This document shows positions 43,556-52,862 of a stretch of DNA of 64,000 nt, in pieces. The notes under the pieces were generated by a model. That model worked only from the letters and a program-made list of their open reading frames with translations. It was not told the DNA's origin and searched no databases. Origin of the DNA: Acidobacteriota bacterium (GTDB taxonomy: Bacteria; Acidobacteriota; Terriglobia; Acidiferrales; UBA7541); assembly GCA_003167215.1 (NCBI GenBank), contig PMTV01000023.1:1-64000 (forward strand), read 5' to 3'. Each line of letters begins with the position of its first letter. Within the stretch, counting starts at the first letter, position 1. Position numbers and translations under genes: made by a program.

Positions 43556-44019
43556 AGCTGACCTCCGTTCGACGCAGTTGCCGCAGAGGTATTCGGCGCC
43601 ACAGGAAATCCGCGTTCGTTCCGGATGGTATAAATGTGACCACCTATCTGAATGGTGCGAATCAGAAGCGCTTGCTTATTATTCGTTGTGGTCATAACTC
43701 CAGTCACCTGAACGCGCTCACCCGGCTTGATAGAAAGAGCTCCTTTTCCATTTAGAGCGGAGTAAGTCAGCCTCCCCTGTATCGCGCCGGAGCTTGTTTG
43801 CAGCACAAAGCCAGTCGAGCCAGACTGCAATAGCCCAACAGATGATTTCGAGGGCACGCTCTGAACGGTGGCGTTGAGCGTGATTTCCTTGCTGACGTCA
43901 TATCTCAGCGGGGTGGCAGATGTAGTTGCCGACACAGCGGTCTGCGCATGAGCCGGTGCGACATTGAACACCAGGGCCAGCAGGGTTGCGAACCCCAAGC
44001 CTTTCAGAATTCCCTTCAT
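43552..44019 (-). CDS. exported small protein with OB-fold-like body
   Basis: About 155 residues. Signal peptide MKGILKGLGFATLLALVF, cleavage after APAHAQ. The body is strand-rich and looks like an OB-type barrel: YDVSKEITLNATVQSVPSKS, GSTGFVLQTSSGAIQGRLTY, KGALSIKPGERVQVTGVMTT, QIGGHIYTIRNERGFPV. Similar secreted DUF5666-type proteins exist, a guess from texture. ATG at 44019 follows GGAGG at 5 bases, the best of the candidates. It is the first gene of a two-gene operon with the lipoprotein gene and overlaps it by ATGA. Confidence 0.7.
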   Translation of the reverse strand: MKGILKGLGFATLLALVFNVAPAHAQTAVSATTSATPLRYDVSKEITLNATVQSVPSKSSVGLLQSGSTGFVLQTSSGAIQGRLTYSALNGKGALSIKPGERVQVTGVMTTTNNKQALLIRTIQIGGHIYTIRNERGFPVAPNTSAATASNGGQL

Positions 44020-44850
44020 CCGTGCCTCCAATTGGTCTTAGCCTTCGATTTGAATTACGACAGAAAAGTGATTTGATTCCATTAATGCTGTTCCAGTTGC
44101 CAAATATTAATACGGTATACTGCCAATTCCTGGACCCAATACGGAACATGCACCTTAAATGGATGAGCGGGACCAATCCACCCGAAACTAACCCTTCAGG
44201 AAGACAAAAGTTCCGGTCCTGTGCTCCCGTTCACCAAAATAGGTCCGCGTTTGAATGCAGCGTTACGGTCCTGCCTCCCAATGGATTTTGTCCGAAATCT
44301 AACCGGACGAGCAGCGTCGTAACCTCGCTGGGTTGGGAGACAACATATCGCGGACCAGGCTTCAAGAGACGACTTTTAAAAGTGGACTTCCGCCCACAGC
44401 AACAGCCAAGGATTCTGGCATTAACCGCCGCCGGCTTCCCGGGCGGCTGAACCTGAGCGTTTCAGCTGCAAGGGCAACTCGGCTTCCTCAGGGCGCCGTA
44501 GACGACGGATAACGCGCTGTGGACAACTTCCCTCGAGTGCCCGAAAAAGTTCCCAAATCTCAAGCTGAGCCGGCGAGCGGTACAAGATTGGATCGTCCGT
44601 TGGTGTTGATTCTCGGTCCACAGTTCAAGGACCGCCGTTCGAAAACCTATTCTTCCGCGGGCCATATAGCCTGTTTGACCGATGGCTGCACAGACCGTTA
44701 TAATTAGAGCTTCGGCGGCGCAGAGTATTTGTGCCGAGCAGGGTTTCGCGTCGTTCGCCACTCGATTGAATTACCCCTCCGCTGGCTTGTGCTAAGCGAA
44801 CCTGTCTGAATGCGGCGGGAAATGCCCGGAAGAAGAATCTAGGAGCACCT
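44020..44850. other. 830-bp spacer, no gene supported
   Basis: Short open frames occur on both strands (for example plus 43986-44450 and minus 44462-44761), but none has a recognisable domain or a good start, and the frames overlap each other. A run of AT-rich sequence near 44100-44130 may hold the promoter of the minus-strand pair. TGTGGACAA at 44519-44527 resembles a single DnaA-like 9-mer but is not clustered. I find no further feature here. Confidence 0.45.
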
Positions 44851-45411
44851 ATGCTAAAGTCGACTCAATTGCGCCCCGGTATGATCATCATGCACGAGGG
44901 CGATCTCCACGTGGTTTACAGCGTGGACCATCGCACCCCCGGCAACAAACGCGGCTCCATGCAAACTAAGATGCGCAACCTGCGCACCGGGTCGATGATG
45001 GACTATCGGTTCCGCGCCGAGGAATTCGTGGAAAAAGTCACAGTGGACGAGATTGAGTTCGAATACCTCTATAGTGACGGCGACGGCCATCATTTCATGA
45101 ACTCCCAGGACTACGAACAACTCGCGTTGCAAAATGACATTGTGGGCGACACCAAGGACTACCTCATTCCCAATTTGTCGGTGAAGATCGAATATTATGA
45201 CGACAAGCCGATCGGCGTTCTTCTGCCCGACACGGTTGACCTTACCGTCGTCGATACCGAACAAACGATTCAGAAAGCCACTGCCAGCGCGGTGATGAAG
45301 CCAGCCAAGCTCGAAACAGGCCTGATCATCAACGTTCCACCCTTCGTGGGCAACGGCGACAAAGTGAAAGTGGATACCTCCGAAGCCCGCTACATCCAGC
45401 GCATCCAATAA
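44851..45411 (+). CDS. efp: elongation factor P with non-canonical tip loop
   Basis: About 186 residues in three beta-barrel domains (KOW-like N-domain, OB, C-domain ending ARYIQRIQ). It rescues ribosomes stalled at polyproline. Domain I carries the tip loop that normally reads P-G-K-G (Lys34, modified by EpmA) or S-G-R-N (Arg32, modified by EarP). Here it reads TPGNKRGSMQTKMRN: the aligned tip residue is Asn32 with Lys and Arg following. No EpmA, EpmB or EarP gene is in the window. AGGAG ribosome binding site. The factor may need no modification, or another enzyme may act. Confidence 0.95.
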   Translation: MLKSTQLRPGMIIMHEGDLHVVYSVDHRTPGNKRGSMQTKMRNLRTGSMMDYRFRAEEFVEKVTVDEIEFEYLYSDGDGHHFMNSQDYEQLALQNDIVGDTKDYLIPNLSVKIEYYDDKPIGVLLPDTVDLTVVDTEQTIQKATASAVMKPAKLETGLIINVPPFVGNGDKVKVDTSEARYIQRIQ

Positions 45412-45419
45412 CAGTGTGC

Positions 45420-45437
45420 TAGCCTGATTACAGGCTA
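45420..45437 (+). terminator. short hairpin after efp
   Basis: TAGCCTG at 45420-45426 pairs with CAGGCTA at 45431-45437 across ATTA, 8 bases after the efp stop. No T-run follows, so strength as a terminator is doubtful. Confidence 0.35.
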
Positions 45438-45585
45438 TGAACGAAACGAAAAACCTTGGCAAAACTTTTCCGCATCTTGCGTGTTCCGATCTGCGTGCAT
45501 CGATTTTGCAACAAAGCTGCGACTTTCTAATGGCAACAACCAAGGATTAGAAATGTCCGTAGCTTCTTGAAGGCACAGGGCGGCG

Positions 45586-47214
45586 ATGCGTTCTAATCGC
45601 GAGAAAAATGGGCAAGTCATAGCGGCAACTATCTATTCGTGCTTCGTCGTGGTCTTGGTGCTTGCTGTTTCCTGCACTTGTCCGGCCCAAACGCCGCAGA
45701 AAATCATCGACGATTACTTGCGTGCTGAAGGTGGCGCGAAAGCGCTGGCGAAAGTCCGGTCGCTAACCATCGCAGGGAGTTTGCGCGAAGAATCTGCGGA
45801 CACGAACGGCTCGTACTCGCTGATTACCAAAGCCCCCAATAAAGTTTATTCCGAGATCGTGATCGAGCCGCAGCATACCATCGCCGCATACAACGGCATG
45901 TCTGCCTGGGGCCAGGATCCGACCGGTACGCCGCGGACCCTCACCGGCACGGAAGCGGCCGAATGGGAAGCCACCGCGCGCTATCTGAGCGGGCGTTTGA
46001 CCAACGCGAAGAAAGACAAGATCGGGGCCCGCTTCGTTGGGGTCGAGGACGTTGCGCCAATAGGGATGAACTCGCAAGTTGAGGCATATCACGTGGAATT
46101 GTCTCTCGCGCCTGGCGTAACCCGAGAGATTTACTTTGATAAGGAAAGCCACTTAATTATCCGCGAAATTATTCCACGACTGGAAGCCAAGCTTTCGCCT
46201 GAGAGCGTCAAGCCGAAGTCACAACCAGGCGACACGCAGCCGGCGAACGCCGCAGAAGAAATCGACTACTCCGACTACAAACCGGTTAACGGCATCTTGG
46301 AACCCAATCGTATTGAGCTGCGTCGCGGCGGCCACGTTTATCAAATCACTGTGACCAGGGTTGAAGTAAATACGCCCGTTCCAGATTCTGTTTTTGATTT
46401 TCCCCGCACGGAAGGCCGGCCTCTGCCCGACATCGCCAAACTTTTACTCGACATCGATAAAAATCAAAAGACCGTGGATGAAATCATCAAGCAGTACACC
46501 TGCCATTTGACCGAGGAAGAAGAAAAAACGGACTCCAGTGGCCAGGTCACTTCGCGCTCCGTCAAGGAGTACGATATTTTTTACGTTGGAGATGATGAAG
46601 TTCGCCATCTGCTGGCCAAGGACGGCAAGCCGCTCGAAGGCGATGAGAAGAAGAAAGAGGACGATCGCTTCAGTAAGGAGTTCGACGAGAAGAAGAAAAA
46701 GAAGGCCGAACTCGACAACGATCCCAAAAAACAAGCCAAGCAGGATGAAGAAGAGCAGGCGCAGATCTCCGATTTTCTGCGTGCCGAGCGCTTTACAAAT
46801 CCGCGGCGCGAACTCTTCCGCGGCCAGGAAGTGATCGTTTTCGATTTCGGGCTAAATCCCGATTACAAACCGAAGAACCTGGCTGAGAATATCGTGCAGA
46901 AGCTCGGCGGAGTTCTTTGGGTAGACGAACAGGCCCGAGACGTCGCACGCCTGGAAGCGCGATTTAACGATAATGTAAAGATCGGGGGAGGGATTCTGGC
47001 TTCGCTCTCGAAGGGCTCGAATCTGGTCTTCGAACAAACGATGGTCAACAACGAAGTGTGGCTGCCATCCTATTCCGAGGTTCACGCAGCCGCCCGCGTG
47101 GTCTTCATTAAAGTGAAAGAGAACGAGATCGACCGCTACAGCGATTACAAAAAATTCTCATCCGAAGTAAAACTGGGCGTGTCCACGCCGGTGGAAGAAA
47201 ACCCCAAGCAATAG
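45586..47214 (+). CDS. exported two-domain protein, LolA-like N-terminus
   Basis: About 542 residues. Signal peptide with a hydrophobic core (IYSCFVVVLVLAVSCTC, cleavage near PAQTP). The N-domain (residues ~35-285) has the LolA-type half-barrel pattern: KIIDDYLRAEGGAKALAKVR, LITKAPNKVYSEIVIE, VTREIYFDKESHLIIREIIP and NRIELRRGGHVYQITVTRVE. The C-domain (residues ~290-542) is a second family-specific region, with a Lys/Glu-rich linker (DEKKKKKAELDNDPKKQAKQ) and a hydrophobic core (VIVFDFGLNPDYKPKNLAEN). A role in outer-membrane lipoprotein or lipid handling is inferred from the fold; no enzyme residues are seen. It lies after efp with a 174-bp gap. Confidence 0.75.
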   Translation: MRSNREKNGQVIAATIYSCFVVVLVLAVSCTCPAQTPQKIIDDYLRAEGGAKALAKVRSLTIAGSLREESADTNGSYSLITKAPNKVYSEIVIEPQHTIAAYNGMSAWGQDPTGTPRTLTGTEAAEWEATARYLSGRLTNAKKDKIGARFVGVEDVAPIGMNSQVEAYHVELSLAPGVTREIYFDKESHLIIREIIPRLEAKLSPESVKPKSQPGDTQPANAAEEIDYSDYKPVNGILEPNRIELRRGGHVYQITVTRVEVNTPVPDSVFDFPRTEGRPLPDIAKLLLDIDKNQKTVDEIIKQYTCHLTEEEEKTDSSGQVTSRSVKEYDIFYVGDDEVRHLLAKDGKPLEGDEKKKEDDRFSKEFDEKKKKKAELDNDPKKQAKQDEEEQAQISDFLRAERFTNPRRELFRGQEVIVFDFGLNPDYKPKNLAENIVQKLGGVLWVDEQARDVARLEARFNDNVKIGGGILASLSKGSNLVFEQTMVNNEVWLPSYSEVHAAARVVFIKVKENEIDRYSDYKKFSSEVKLGVSTPVEENPKQ

Positions 47215-47251
47215 TGGGCCTACGTGTTGCGGTAGGGTTGCGAGCAGGATA

Positions 47252-48571
47252 TTAGCTAGCGACGGAAGATTTTGCGCCGAAGACGCGGCGAAAAATCGCA
47301 TCTACCGCGCGCAACTGGCGCTTCAAATCGAACGTGTGGGCCAGAGCTTTCTCGTCGAGAAATTTGCGGATATTTGCGTCCGCCGAGATCCGGTCGCGAA
47401 AACTTGTCTCCGTCTCCCAGGCAGACATCGCATGGCCTTGTACCCATTTGTAAGCGTCTTCTCGGGGCGCGCCGTGTTCCACTAAATCCTGCAAAAGCTG
47501 GCCGGAAAAGATCAGACCCATGGTGGAATCGAGATTGCGCTGCATGCGCTGCGGAAACACTTTCATATTGCTGATAATTTCGGTCGTACGGTAAAGCATG
47601 TAATCAACCAAAATCGTGGAGTCGGGAAGAATCACGCGCTCGACCGAACTGTGTGAAATGTCCCGCTCGTGCCACAAGGCGACGTTTTCGAGCGCGGCCA
47701 TGGAATTTGCACGTACCACGCGCGCGAGCCCGCAAATCTGTTCGCTCGAAACCGGATTGCGTTTATGCGGCATAGCCGAACTGCCGCGCTGCTCGCCGCC
47801 AAACGGTTCTTCCACTTCCCGGACTTCCGTGCGTTGCAAGTGGCGAATTTCGAGCGCGACGCGTTCGAGCGATGCTGCCACGATCGCAAGCGTGGAAAGA
47901 TATTGCGCGTGGCGGTCGCGTTCGATTACCTGGGAAGTGATAGGCGCGGCTGCGAGGCCCAGCCGCTGGCATATTTTCTGTTCGATTTCCGGACCGAGAT
48001 GCGTGCAGGTCCCCACCGCGCCAGAAATTTTCCCTACCGCCAACTGGTGCGCGGCCACTTGGAAGCGCGCAAGATCACGGCGATTCTCAGCATACCAATT
48101 TGCCACTTTGAGGCCGAACGTGATCGGCTCGGCGTGAATGCCGTGGGTGCGCCCGATTTCCGGAGTATCTTTAAACTCCCACGCGCGGCGTTCTAGCACT
48201 TCTCCGAAAGCTTCCAGATCTTTTTCGATCAGGTGCGACGCCTGGCGAACAAGCAGCGCTTGCGCCGTATCTACCACGTCGTTCGAGGTGAGACCGTAAT
48301 GCAGCCAGCGCGCCGCTTCGGGGTCGCCCACCGATTCCTGCACTGCGATGGTGAACGCGATTACGTCATGCTTAACTTTCGCCTCAATCTCATTGATGCG
48401 CGGCACGTGCACACGCGCTCGCTCGCGCAATTTTGCGGCGGCTTCGCGCGGAACGATGCCGGCTTCCGCCAGTGTTTCGGTGGCGGCCAATTCCACGTCG
48501 AGCCACTTCTGGAATTTATTCTCTTCGCTCCAAACGCGGCCCATTTCCGCGCGTGTATAACGTCCAATCAA
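47252..48571 (-). CDS. purB: adenylosuccinate lyase
   Basis: About 439 residues. It catalyses two eliminations in purine synthesis, releasing fumarate from SAICAR and from adenylosuccinate. The fumarase-superfamily signature SSAMPHKRNPVSSEQICGLA (catalytic Ser loop) is at ~residues 260-280. Substrate-binding motifs are VIAFTIAVQESVGDPEAARW, HYGLTSNDVVDTAQALLV and DTPEIGRTHGIHAEPITFGL. AGGAG lies 9 bases before the ATG. The next gene upstream is separated by 87 bp. Confidence 0.96.
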   Translation of the reverse strand: MIGRYTRAEMGRVWSEENKFQKWLDVELAATETLAEAGIVPREAAAKLRERARVHVPRINEIEAKVKHDVIAFTIAVQESVGDPEAARWLHYGLTSNDVVDTAQALLVRQASHLIEKDLEAFGEVLERRAWEFKDTPEIGRTHGIHAEPITFGLKVANWYAENRRDLARFQVAAHQLAVGKISGAVGTCTHLGPEIEQKICQRLGLAAAPITSQVIERDRHAQYLSTLAIVAASLERVALEIRHLQRTEVREVEEPFGGEQRGSSAMPHKRNPVSSEQICGLARVVRANSMAALENVALWHERDISHSSVERVILPDSTILVDYMLYRTTEIISNMKVFPQRMQRNLDSTMGLIFSGQLLQDLVEHGAPREDAYKWVQGHAMSAWETETSFRDRISADANIRKFLDEKALAHTFDLKRQLRAVDAIFRRVFGAKSSVAS

Positions 48572-48658
48572 GTTCGGCTCCTAGAGTTTCTGACTCTGGT
48601 GGGGAAATTCCCTGCTCCATCATACCCGATTCGGGACGGAAAGAATTGGGCCTGAAGA

Positions 48659-49549
48659 TTACAGGTCGAAGGGGCCGAGGGGGACGCGTTGGGAAGCGAC
48701 GTGCAATGTGCCGCGGAAGGCGAATTCACCGGTGCGGCGGCCGAGTGCTTCTTCGGCGCAAATGCGCGCGATGTCCGGCGAATTATTCTGTTCGGAGAGG
48801 TGCGCGAGGACAAGATGTTGCGGGCGCGCATCAAATAGTTCGGTGTCGGCGAGGAAATCGCTGACAACCGCATTCGAAAGATGCCCCGTGCGGCTCATCA
48901 CGCGCTGCTTGATATACCACGGATACGGCCCTACCTTCAGCATATCGAGGTCGTGATTCGATTCGAGAATTAGAAAATCGGTTTCGCGCAGATACTGCTT
49001 AACCAACTCGGGCATGTAGCCGAGATCGGTGACGATTACAACCTTGATCCCATTTGAACGAAAACAATAACCGACGGGATCGGCAGCGTCGTGGGGAATC
49101 GTGAAGGGAGTGATTTCGATATCGCCGATTGCAAATCGTATGCCGGGGCGCACGTATTCAATGCGCTCGATCTTTCTTACCGGGCCATCCTCGCACAATC
49201 TCAAGATTTCGCGATGCGTTAGTTCTGTGAGATAGGCCGGGCACTTCCACTCGCGCGCAATTTGGGCCATAGCGCTGGAATGATCGCTGTGCTCGTGGGT
49301 AATCAGGACGGCGTCCACGTGGTCGGGACGTTGGCGGCCCAGCGCTTCGAAACGCCGCATCATTTCCTTGCGGCCGAGGCCCGCGTCAATGAGGAGAGTG
49401 GTATGGCCTGTCTCGAGCAACGTGCAGTTGCCCGTGCTTCCCGACGCCAGAATGGATACTCGAAACGAGATTGGTCCCTCAATCAGGCTCCGCGCCGCGA
49501 CAATCTGCGCGCGGGAACCGCGAAGATGATGGCAAACTGCGGCGCTCAC
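48659..49549 (-). CDS. metallo-beta-lactamase-fold hydrolase, YycJ/WalJ-like
   Basis: About 296 residues from GTG at 49549; the family usually starts near the ILASGSTGNCTLLETG stretch, about 28 residues later, but no better codon is seen. Metal motif THEHSDH (HxHxDH) near residue 85, then GDIEITPFTIPHDAADPVGY with the later His, VVIVTDLGYMPELVKQY with Asp, and VLAHLSEQNNSPDIARICAE with the last His. Family members act on DNA ends or stress signalling in Firmicutes; the role here is unknown. Probable 5'-nuclease or phosphodiesterase. Confidence 0.85.
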   Translation of the reverse strand: MSAAVCHHLRGSRAQIVAARSLIEGPISFRVSILASGSTGNCTLLETGHTTLLIDAGLGRKEMMRRFEALGRQRPDHVDAVLITHEHSDHSSAMAQIAREWKCPAYLTELTHREILRLCEDGPVRKIERIEYVRPGIRFAIGDIEITPFTIPHDAADPVGYCFRSNGIKVVIVTDLGYMPELVKQYLRETDFLILESNHDLDMLKVGPYPWYIKQRVMSRTGHLSNAVVSDFLADTELFDARPQHLVLAHLSEQNNSPDIARICAEEALGRRTGEFAFRGTLHVASQRVPLGPFDL

Positions 49550-49576
49550 GTCAATAACAGCAATTCAGGTGGTGAA

Positions 49577-50869
49577 TTAAAGGATAAGCTGGTCGCGGGT
49601 GAGCTGGAAGCCGTTGAGGTTGCCAACCACGGAAGCGGCGATGCGGTCGGACTGGAAAAATTCCTGGGCTAGCCGCTGGACATCGGCAGCGGTGACTTCT
49701 TCCAACATGGCGATCAATTCCTGCGCGGTATAGTGCCGGTCGAAGTAAATGTGATAGCGGGCAAGACTGTTCATGCGCTGTCCCGTGCCTTCGAGGGCTA
49801 GAAGTGTGGCGCCTTTTAGATGGTCTTTTGCCCGGCGCAGCTCCTCTTCCGGGAGCGGCTCGTCTTTCATGCGGCGAAATTCATCGAGGACGCAGCGCAC
49901 AAGCTGGGAGACGGTTTCCAGTGACGTTCCAGCGTAGACCGAAAGCACGCCCGCATCGCGGTAGGAATTCAGTTCGCTGAAAATTGAATACGCGAGGCCC
50001 TTACGCTCGCGAATATTTTGGAAGAGGCGCGAGGACATGCCGCCACCTAGAACATTGCTGAGCAAGGACACACCGAAGCGGCGGCGATCGGTCATCGGCA
50101 GCGACGAAACGCCGAGGCAGAGATGCACCTGCTCCAATTCATGCTTGGTGCGCACGGTGATGTGCGGAGCGGCGACGGGGACGGACTCAGGAGTCCAAGG
50201 ATTTCCTGCGGGACGATCCGCAAAGCGCTCCGCAACCAGATCGAGAAGCTGCGCATGGCTCAAGTGTCCCGCAGCGGTGATCACCATATTGTTCGGCGAG
50301 TAGCGCTCCTGAAACCAGGAGCGCAGGGTGGCGCGCGAAAATGCACCCACCGTTTCGGGAGTGCCAAGAATGGGCTTGCCGAGCGCGTGGGGATACCAGA
50401 AATTCTGAGTAAAGAGCTCATGCACCAGGTCTTCGGGGTTGTCCTGAGTCATGCGGATTTCTTCGAGGATGACCGATTTCTCCCGCTCGATCTCGTCCTC
50501 GGCAAATTTCGGCTCGAGGACCATGTCCGCAATGACGTCGAACGCTTTTGCAAGATGCTCATCGAGCACTTTGGTGTTGAAGCAGACCATTTCCTTGGAG
50601 GTGAAGGCATCCAGCATGCCGCCGACGCTATCAACTTCGCGCGCGATATCTTCCGCCGAGCGGCGGTTGGTACCCTTGAACACCATGTGTTCAATGAAGT
50701 GGGAAACGCCATTGAGTTCAGCCGGTTCGCGGCGCGAGCCTGAGCGCAGCCAGATTCCCACAGAGACGGAATGAACATGTTCCATGGGCTCGGTGATAAC
50801 CACGAGGCCGTTGGAAAAACTTTCCTTCTGAACTTTATGCGATGCATCCACCTGCGTTGTGTTGGGCAT
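49577..50869 (-). CDS. M16 zinc peptidase (processing-peptidase-like)
   Basis: About 430 residues. Inverted zinc motif H57-F-I-E60-H61 (SHFIEHMVFKG), with the later Glu expected near residue 130 in LEPKFAEDEIEREKSVILEE. The C-half has VISRLFQNIRERKGLAYSIF-type substrate-binding sequence (RERKGLAYSIFSELNSY). It is a single-chain member of the M16B type, possibly processing exported precursors. ATG at 50869, no strong ribosome binding site. It lies 28 bp from the YycJ-like gene in the same direction. Confidence 0.92.
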   Translation of the reverse strand: MPNTTQVDASHKVQKESFSNGLVVITEPMEHVHSVSVGIWLRSGSRREPAELNGVSHFIEHMVFKGTNRRSAEDIAREVDSVGGMLDAFTSKEMVCFNTKVLDEHLAKAFDVIADMVLEPKFAEDEIEREKSVILEEIRMTQDNPEDLVHELFTQNFWYPHALGKPILGTPETVGAFSRATLRSWFQERYSPNNMVITAAGHLSHAQLLDLVAERFADRPAGNPWTPESVPVAAPHITVRTKHELEQVHLCLGVSSLPMTDRRRFGVSLLSNVLGGGMSSRLFQNIRERKGLAYSIFSELNSYRDAGVLSVYAGTSLETVSQLVRCVLDEFRRMKDEPLPEEELRRAKDHLKGATLLALEGTGQRMNSLARYHIYFDRHYTAQELIAMLEEVTAADVQRLAQEFFQSDRIAASVVGNLNGFQLTRDQLIL

Positions 50870-50963
50870 GTTTTATCTATTCTGGCATGGCGCGGGCAAA
50901 AATGTCATGGGAGCAAGTCGAATGTTTCTAGGCTATTTGCGAGAACAAAACGCCGGGAACCTT

Positions 50964-51542
50964 TTACACCAACTTCTCATCCGGAGAAAGCTTGCCGTAT
51001 TCACTGGAATAATGCAGCGGAACGTCGGCATAAACTCCCTTATCGATGGAATAAACTTCGCAGGAGGAATACGGGTAAGAATAAATGTGCACGCTGGTTG
51101 ACGGCTGGCCAAATTCCGGAAGATTCAGCACTTGATGCACGGGCTCTTCAGGCTGCACCACCGCGGGATGCTGGGGATCCATATCGTAAGCATCGGAAGG
51201 AACGAGCTTGCAGGTAGAATGAGCGGAGTCGCGAGTGTCGACTCGAAAATTCTGCACGCGCAGGCGGCCGATGGGCGTCACCATCCAGCAATTCTGGTCG
51301 CGGTGATTGTGGATGCGGCTAACCTGTCCGATATTCCAGCATATGGCCATCACTTCGAAAAGCTTGCATTTGTAAATCAAGTTTCGCGTGTAGTGGCTCG
51401 TGGCGTAAAAAAGATACGGTGAAAGCGTCTCCGGCTGAATGGATTTCTGAGCCGTGAAATCAAAGACTCGCCGAATCGAAAACTCCGCTTCGGGGATAGC
51501 GCAAAGCTGCTTTACCCAGTCGTCGATCGCCAGCATTTCCAT
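50964..51542 (-). CDS. cysteine-dioxygenase-like thiol dioxygenase
   Basis: About 192 residues. Cupin metal motif H-x-H in SRIHNHRDQNCWMVTPIGRL and the late His in SVHIYSYPYSSCEVYSIDKG, the pattern of type I cysteine dioxygenase, which oxidises L-cysteine to its sulfinate with iron and oxygen. A Cys near the first motif (QNCW) is where the Cys-Tyr crosslink of the eukaryotic enzyme would form, but the partner Tyr is not certain. ATG at 51542 with GGGAGG at 7 bases; the longer upstream frame is unsupported. It stands between M16 and rlmN, unlinked to sulfur genes. Confidence 0.88.
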   Translation of the reverse strand: MEMLAIDDWVKQLCAIPEAEFSIRRVFDFTAQKSIQPETLSPYLFYATSHYTRNLIYKCKLFEVMAICWNIGQVSRIHNHRDQNCWMVTPIGRLRVQNFRVDTRDSAHSTCKLVPSDAYDMDPQHPAVVQPEEPVHQVLNLPEFGQPSTSVHIYSYPYSSCEVYSIDKGVYADVPLHYSSEYGKLSPDEKLV

Positions 51543-51668
51543 CGGCACGCCTCCCAGAACGGTGAACTGAGGCACAAGAAAACAGCAACTCCAACCGACA
51601 TTATAGCGCCGCGCCGCACGCGCAGCAGCAAGAAACCGCGCTGAACGGCGTGCTATTATTGTTTTAGA

Positions 51669-52799
51669 ATGTTCCCGGAAATGGCAAGAAACCCTTTGAA
51701 TCTGCTGGGCAAATCGCCTGAAGAGCTTCGTGCGTTCTTGCAAGATATGGGCGAGCCAACATACCGCGGTAGGCAGATCTATCATGCGCTGTATGCGGAG
51801 CGACGGTCCAATTTTGGCGCGATGACGAACCTTCCGGCTGCGTTGCGCGAGCGCCTTGCCCGCGAGGCAGCAATAGATTTGCCCAAGATTGTGCGGACGT
51901 ATCGCTCGGACGACGGAACGCTGCGCTACGTTCTCAGCTTGGGGACGGCAGCAGAGAGCGAGAATCCAAACACGAAGACCGCAACGATTGAAACTGTCTT
52001 CATGCCGGAAGAAAATCGCCAAACCATTTGCATTTCGACACAGGCAGGATGCTCGGTGGATTGCCATTTTTGTTTAACAGCTACTCTCGGGTTGATCCGC
52101 AATCTGACTGCGAGCGAAATTATCGGACAGGTGGTGCTGGCGCTGGAACTCAATCGCGACGCGCTGAAGCCACAGACGAATGTGGTTTTAATGGGCCAGG
52201 GTGAACCGCTGCTGAATTATGAAGCGGTGCTAGCCGCGTTGCGAATTTTACTCGACCCGAACGGCATGGCGATCTCGCCGAAGCACACAACACTTTCGAC
52301 CAGCGGAATTATTCCCGGCATTGAGAAGCTGGGGCTTGAGAAAGTGCGGCCCAAGCTTGCGATTTCGCTGAACGCATCATCGAACGAGCAGCGCGACAAG
52401 ATCATGCCGATCAACCGAAAGTATCCGATTGAAAAGCTGATCGAAGCTTGCGAGCGATATCCGCTGCGGACCTGGGAGCATTTGACGTTTGAATATGTGC
52501 TACTCGGAGGGTTCAACGATTCGGCGCAAGATGCGCGACGCGTTGCAAGGCTTCTGGCAAACCTTCGCGTCAAGGTGAATCTGATTCCGTGGAATCCGGG
52601 CGAATTGCCGTTTGAAAAGCCGGATCCATCGCGCGTTGAAGAGTTTCGAAGAATTCTTACGGAAAAAGACGTCCGAGCTTTTGTACGCTATTCCCGCGGA
52701 CAAGATGTGATGGCGGCGTGCGGGCAACTTGCGCTGTTGGAATCCACGGGAGGCCTGGGGAGCTCGACCCTCTCGCAAATTTCGCCGGCGACTTTCTGA
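51669..52799 (+). CDS. rlmN: 23S rRNA/tRNA adenine-C2 methyltransferase
   Basis: About 376 residues. Radical SAM enzyme that adds methyl groups to C2 of A2503 in 23S rRNA and A37 in some tRNAs. The cluster motif GCSVDCHFC (C-x3-C-x2-C) lies at ~residues 126-134. The N-terminal EPTYRGRQIYHALYAER fits the RlmN N-domain, and MGQGEPLLNYEAVLAALRIL is the family motif. LTFEYVLLGGFNDSAQDARR holds the Glu and Asp near the SAM pocket, and RYSRGQDVMAACGQL has the second catalytic Cys. Convergent with pgeF. Confidence 0.95.
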   Translation: MFPEMARNPLNLLGKSPEELRAFLQDMGEPTYRGRQIYHALYAERRSNFGAMTNLPAALRERLAREAAIDLPKIVRTYRSDDGTLRYVLSLGTAAESENPNTKTATIETVFMPEENRQTICISTQAGCSVDCHFCLTATLGLIRNLTASEIIGQVVLALELNRDALKPQTNVVLMGQGEPLLNYEAVLAALRILLDPNGMAISPKHTTLSTSGIIPGIEKLGLEKVRPKLAISLNASSNEQRDKIMPINRKYPIEKLIEACERYPLRTWEHLTFEYVLLGGFNDSAQDARRVARLLANLRVKVNLIPWNPGELPFEKPDPSRVEEFRRILTEKDVRAFVRYSRGQDVMAACGQLALLESTGGLGSSTLSQISPATF

Positions 52800-52862
52800 G
52801 GGCTACGCTCGGTAAGCCGAAAGCAATTCACGGCAGAATAGCTGCCGGAATCATTCGCAGGA

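Noticed and set aside
44519-44527. Single DnaA-box-like 9-mer TGTGGACAA
   Set aside because: One copy with a mismatch and no cluster, dnaA or AT-rich unwinding element nearby; no origin can be claimed.
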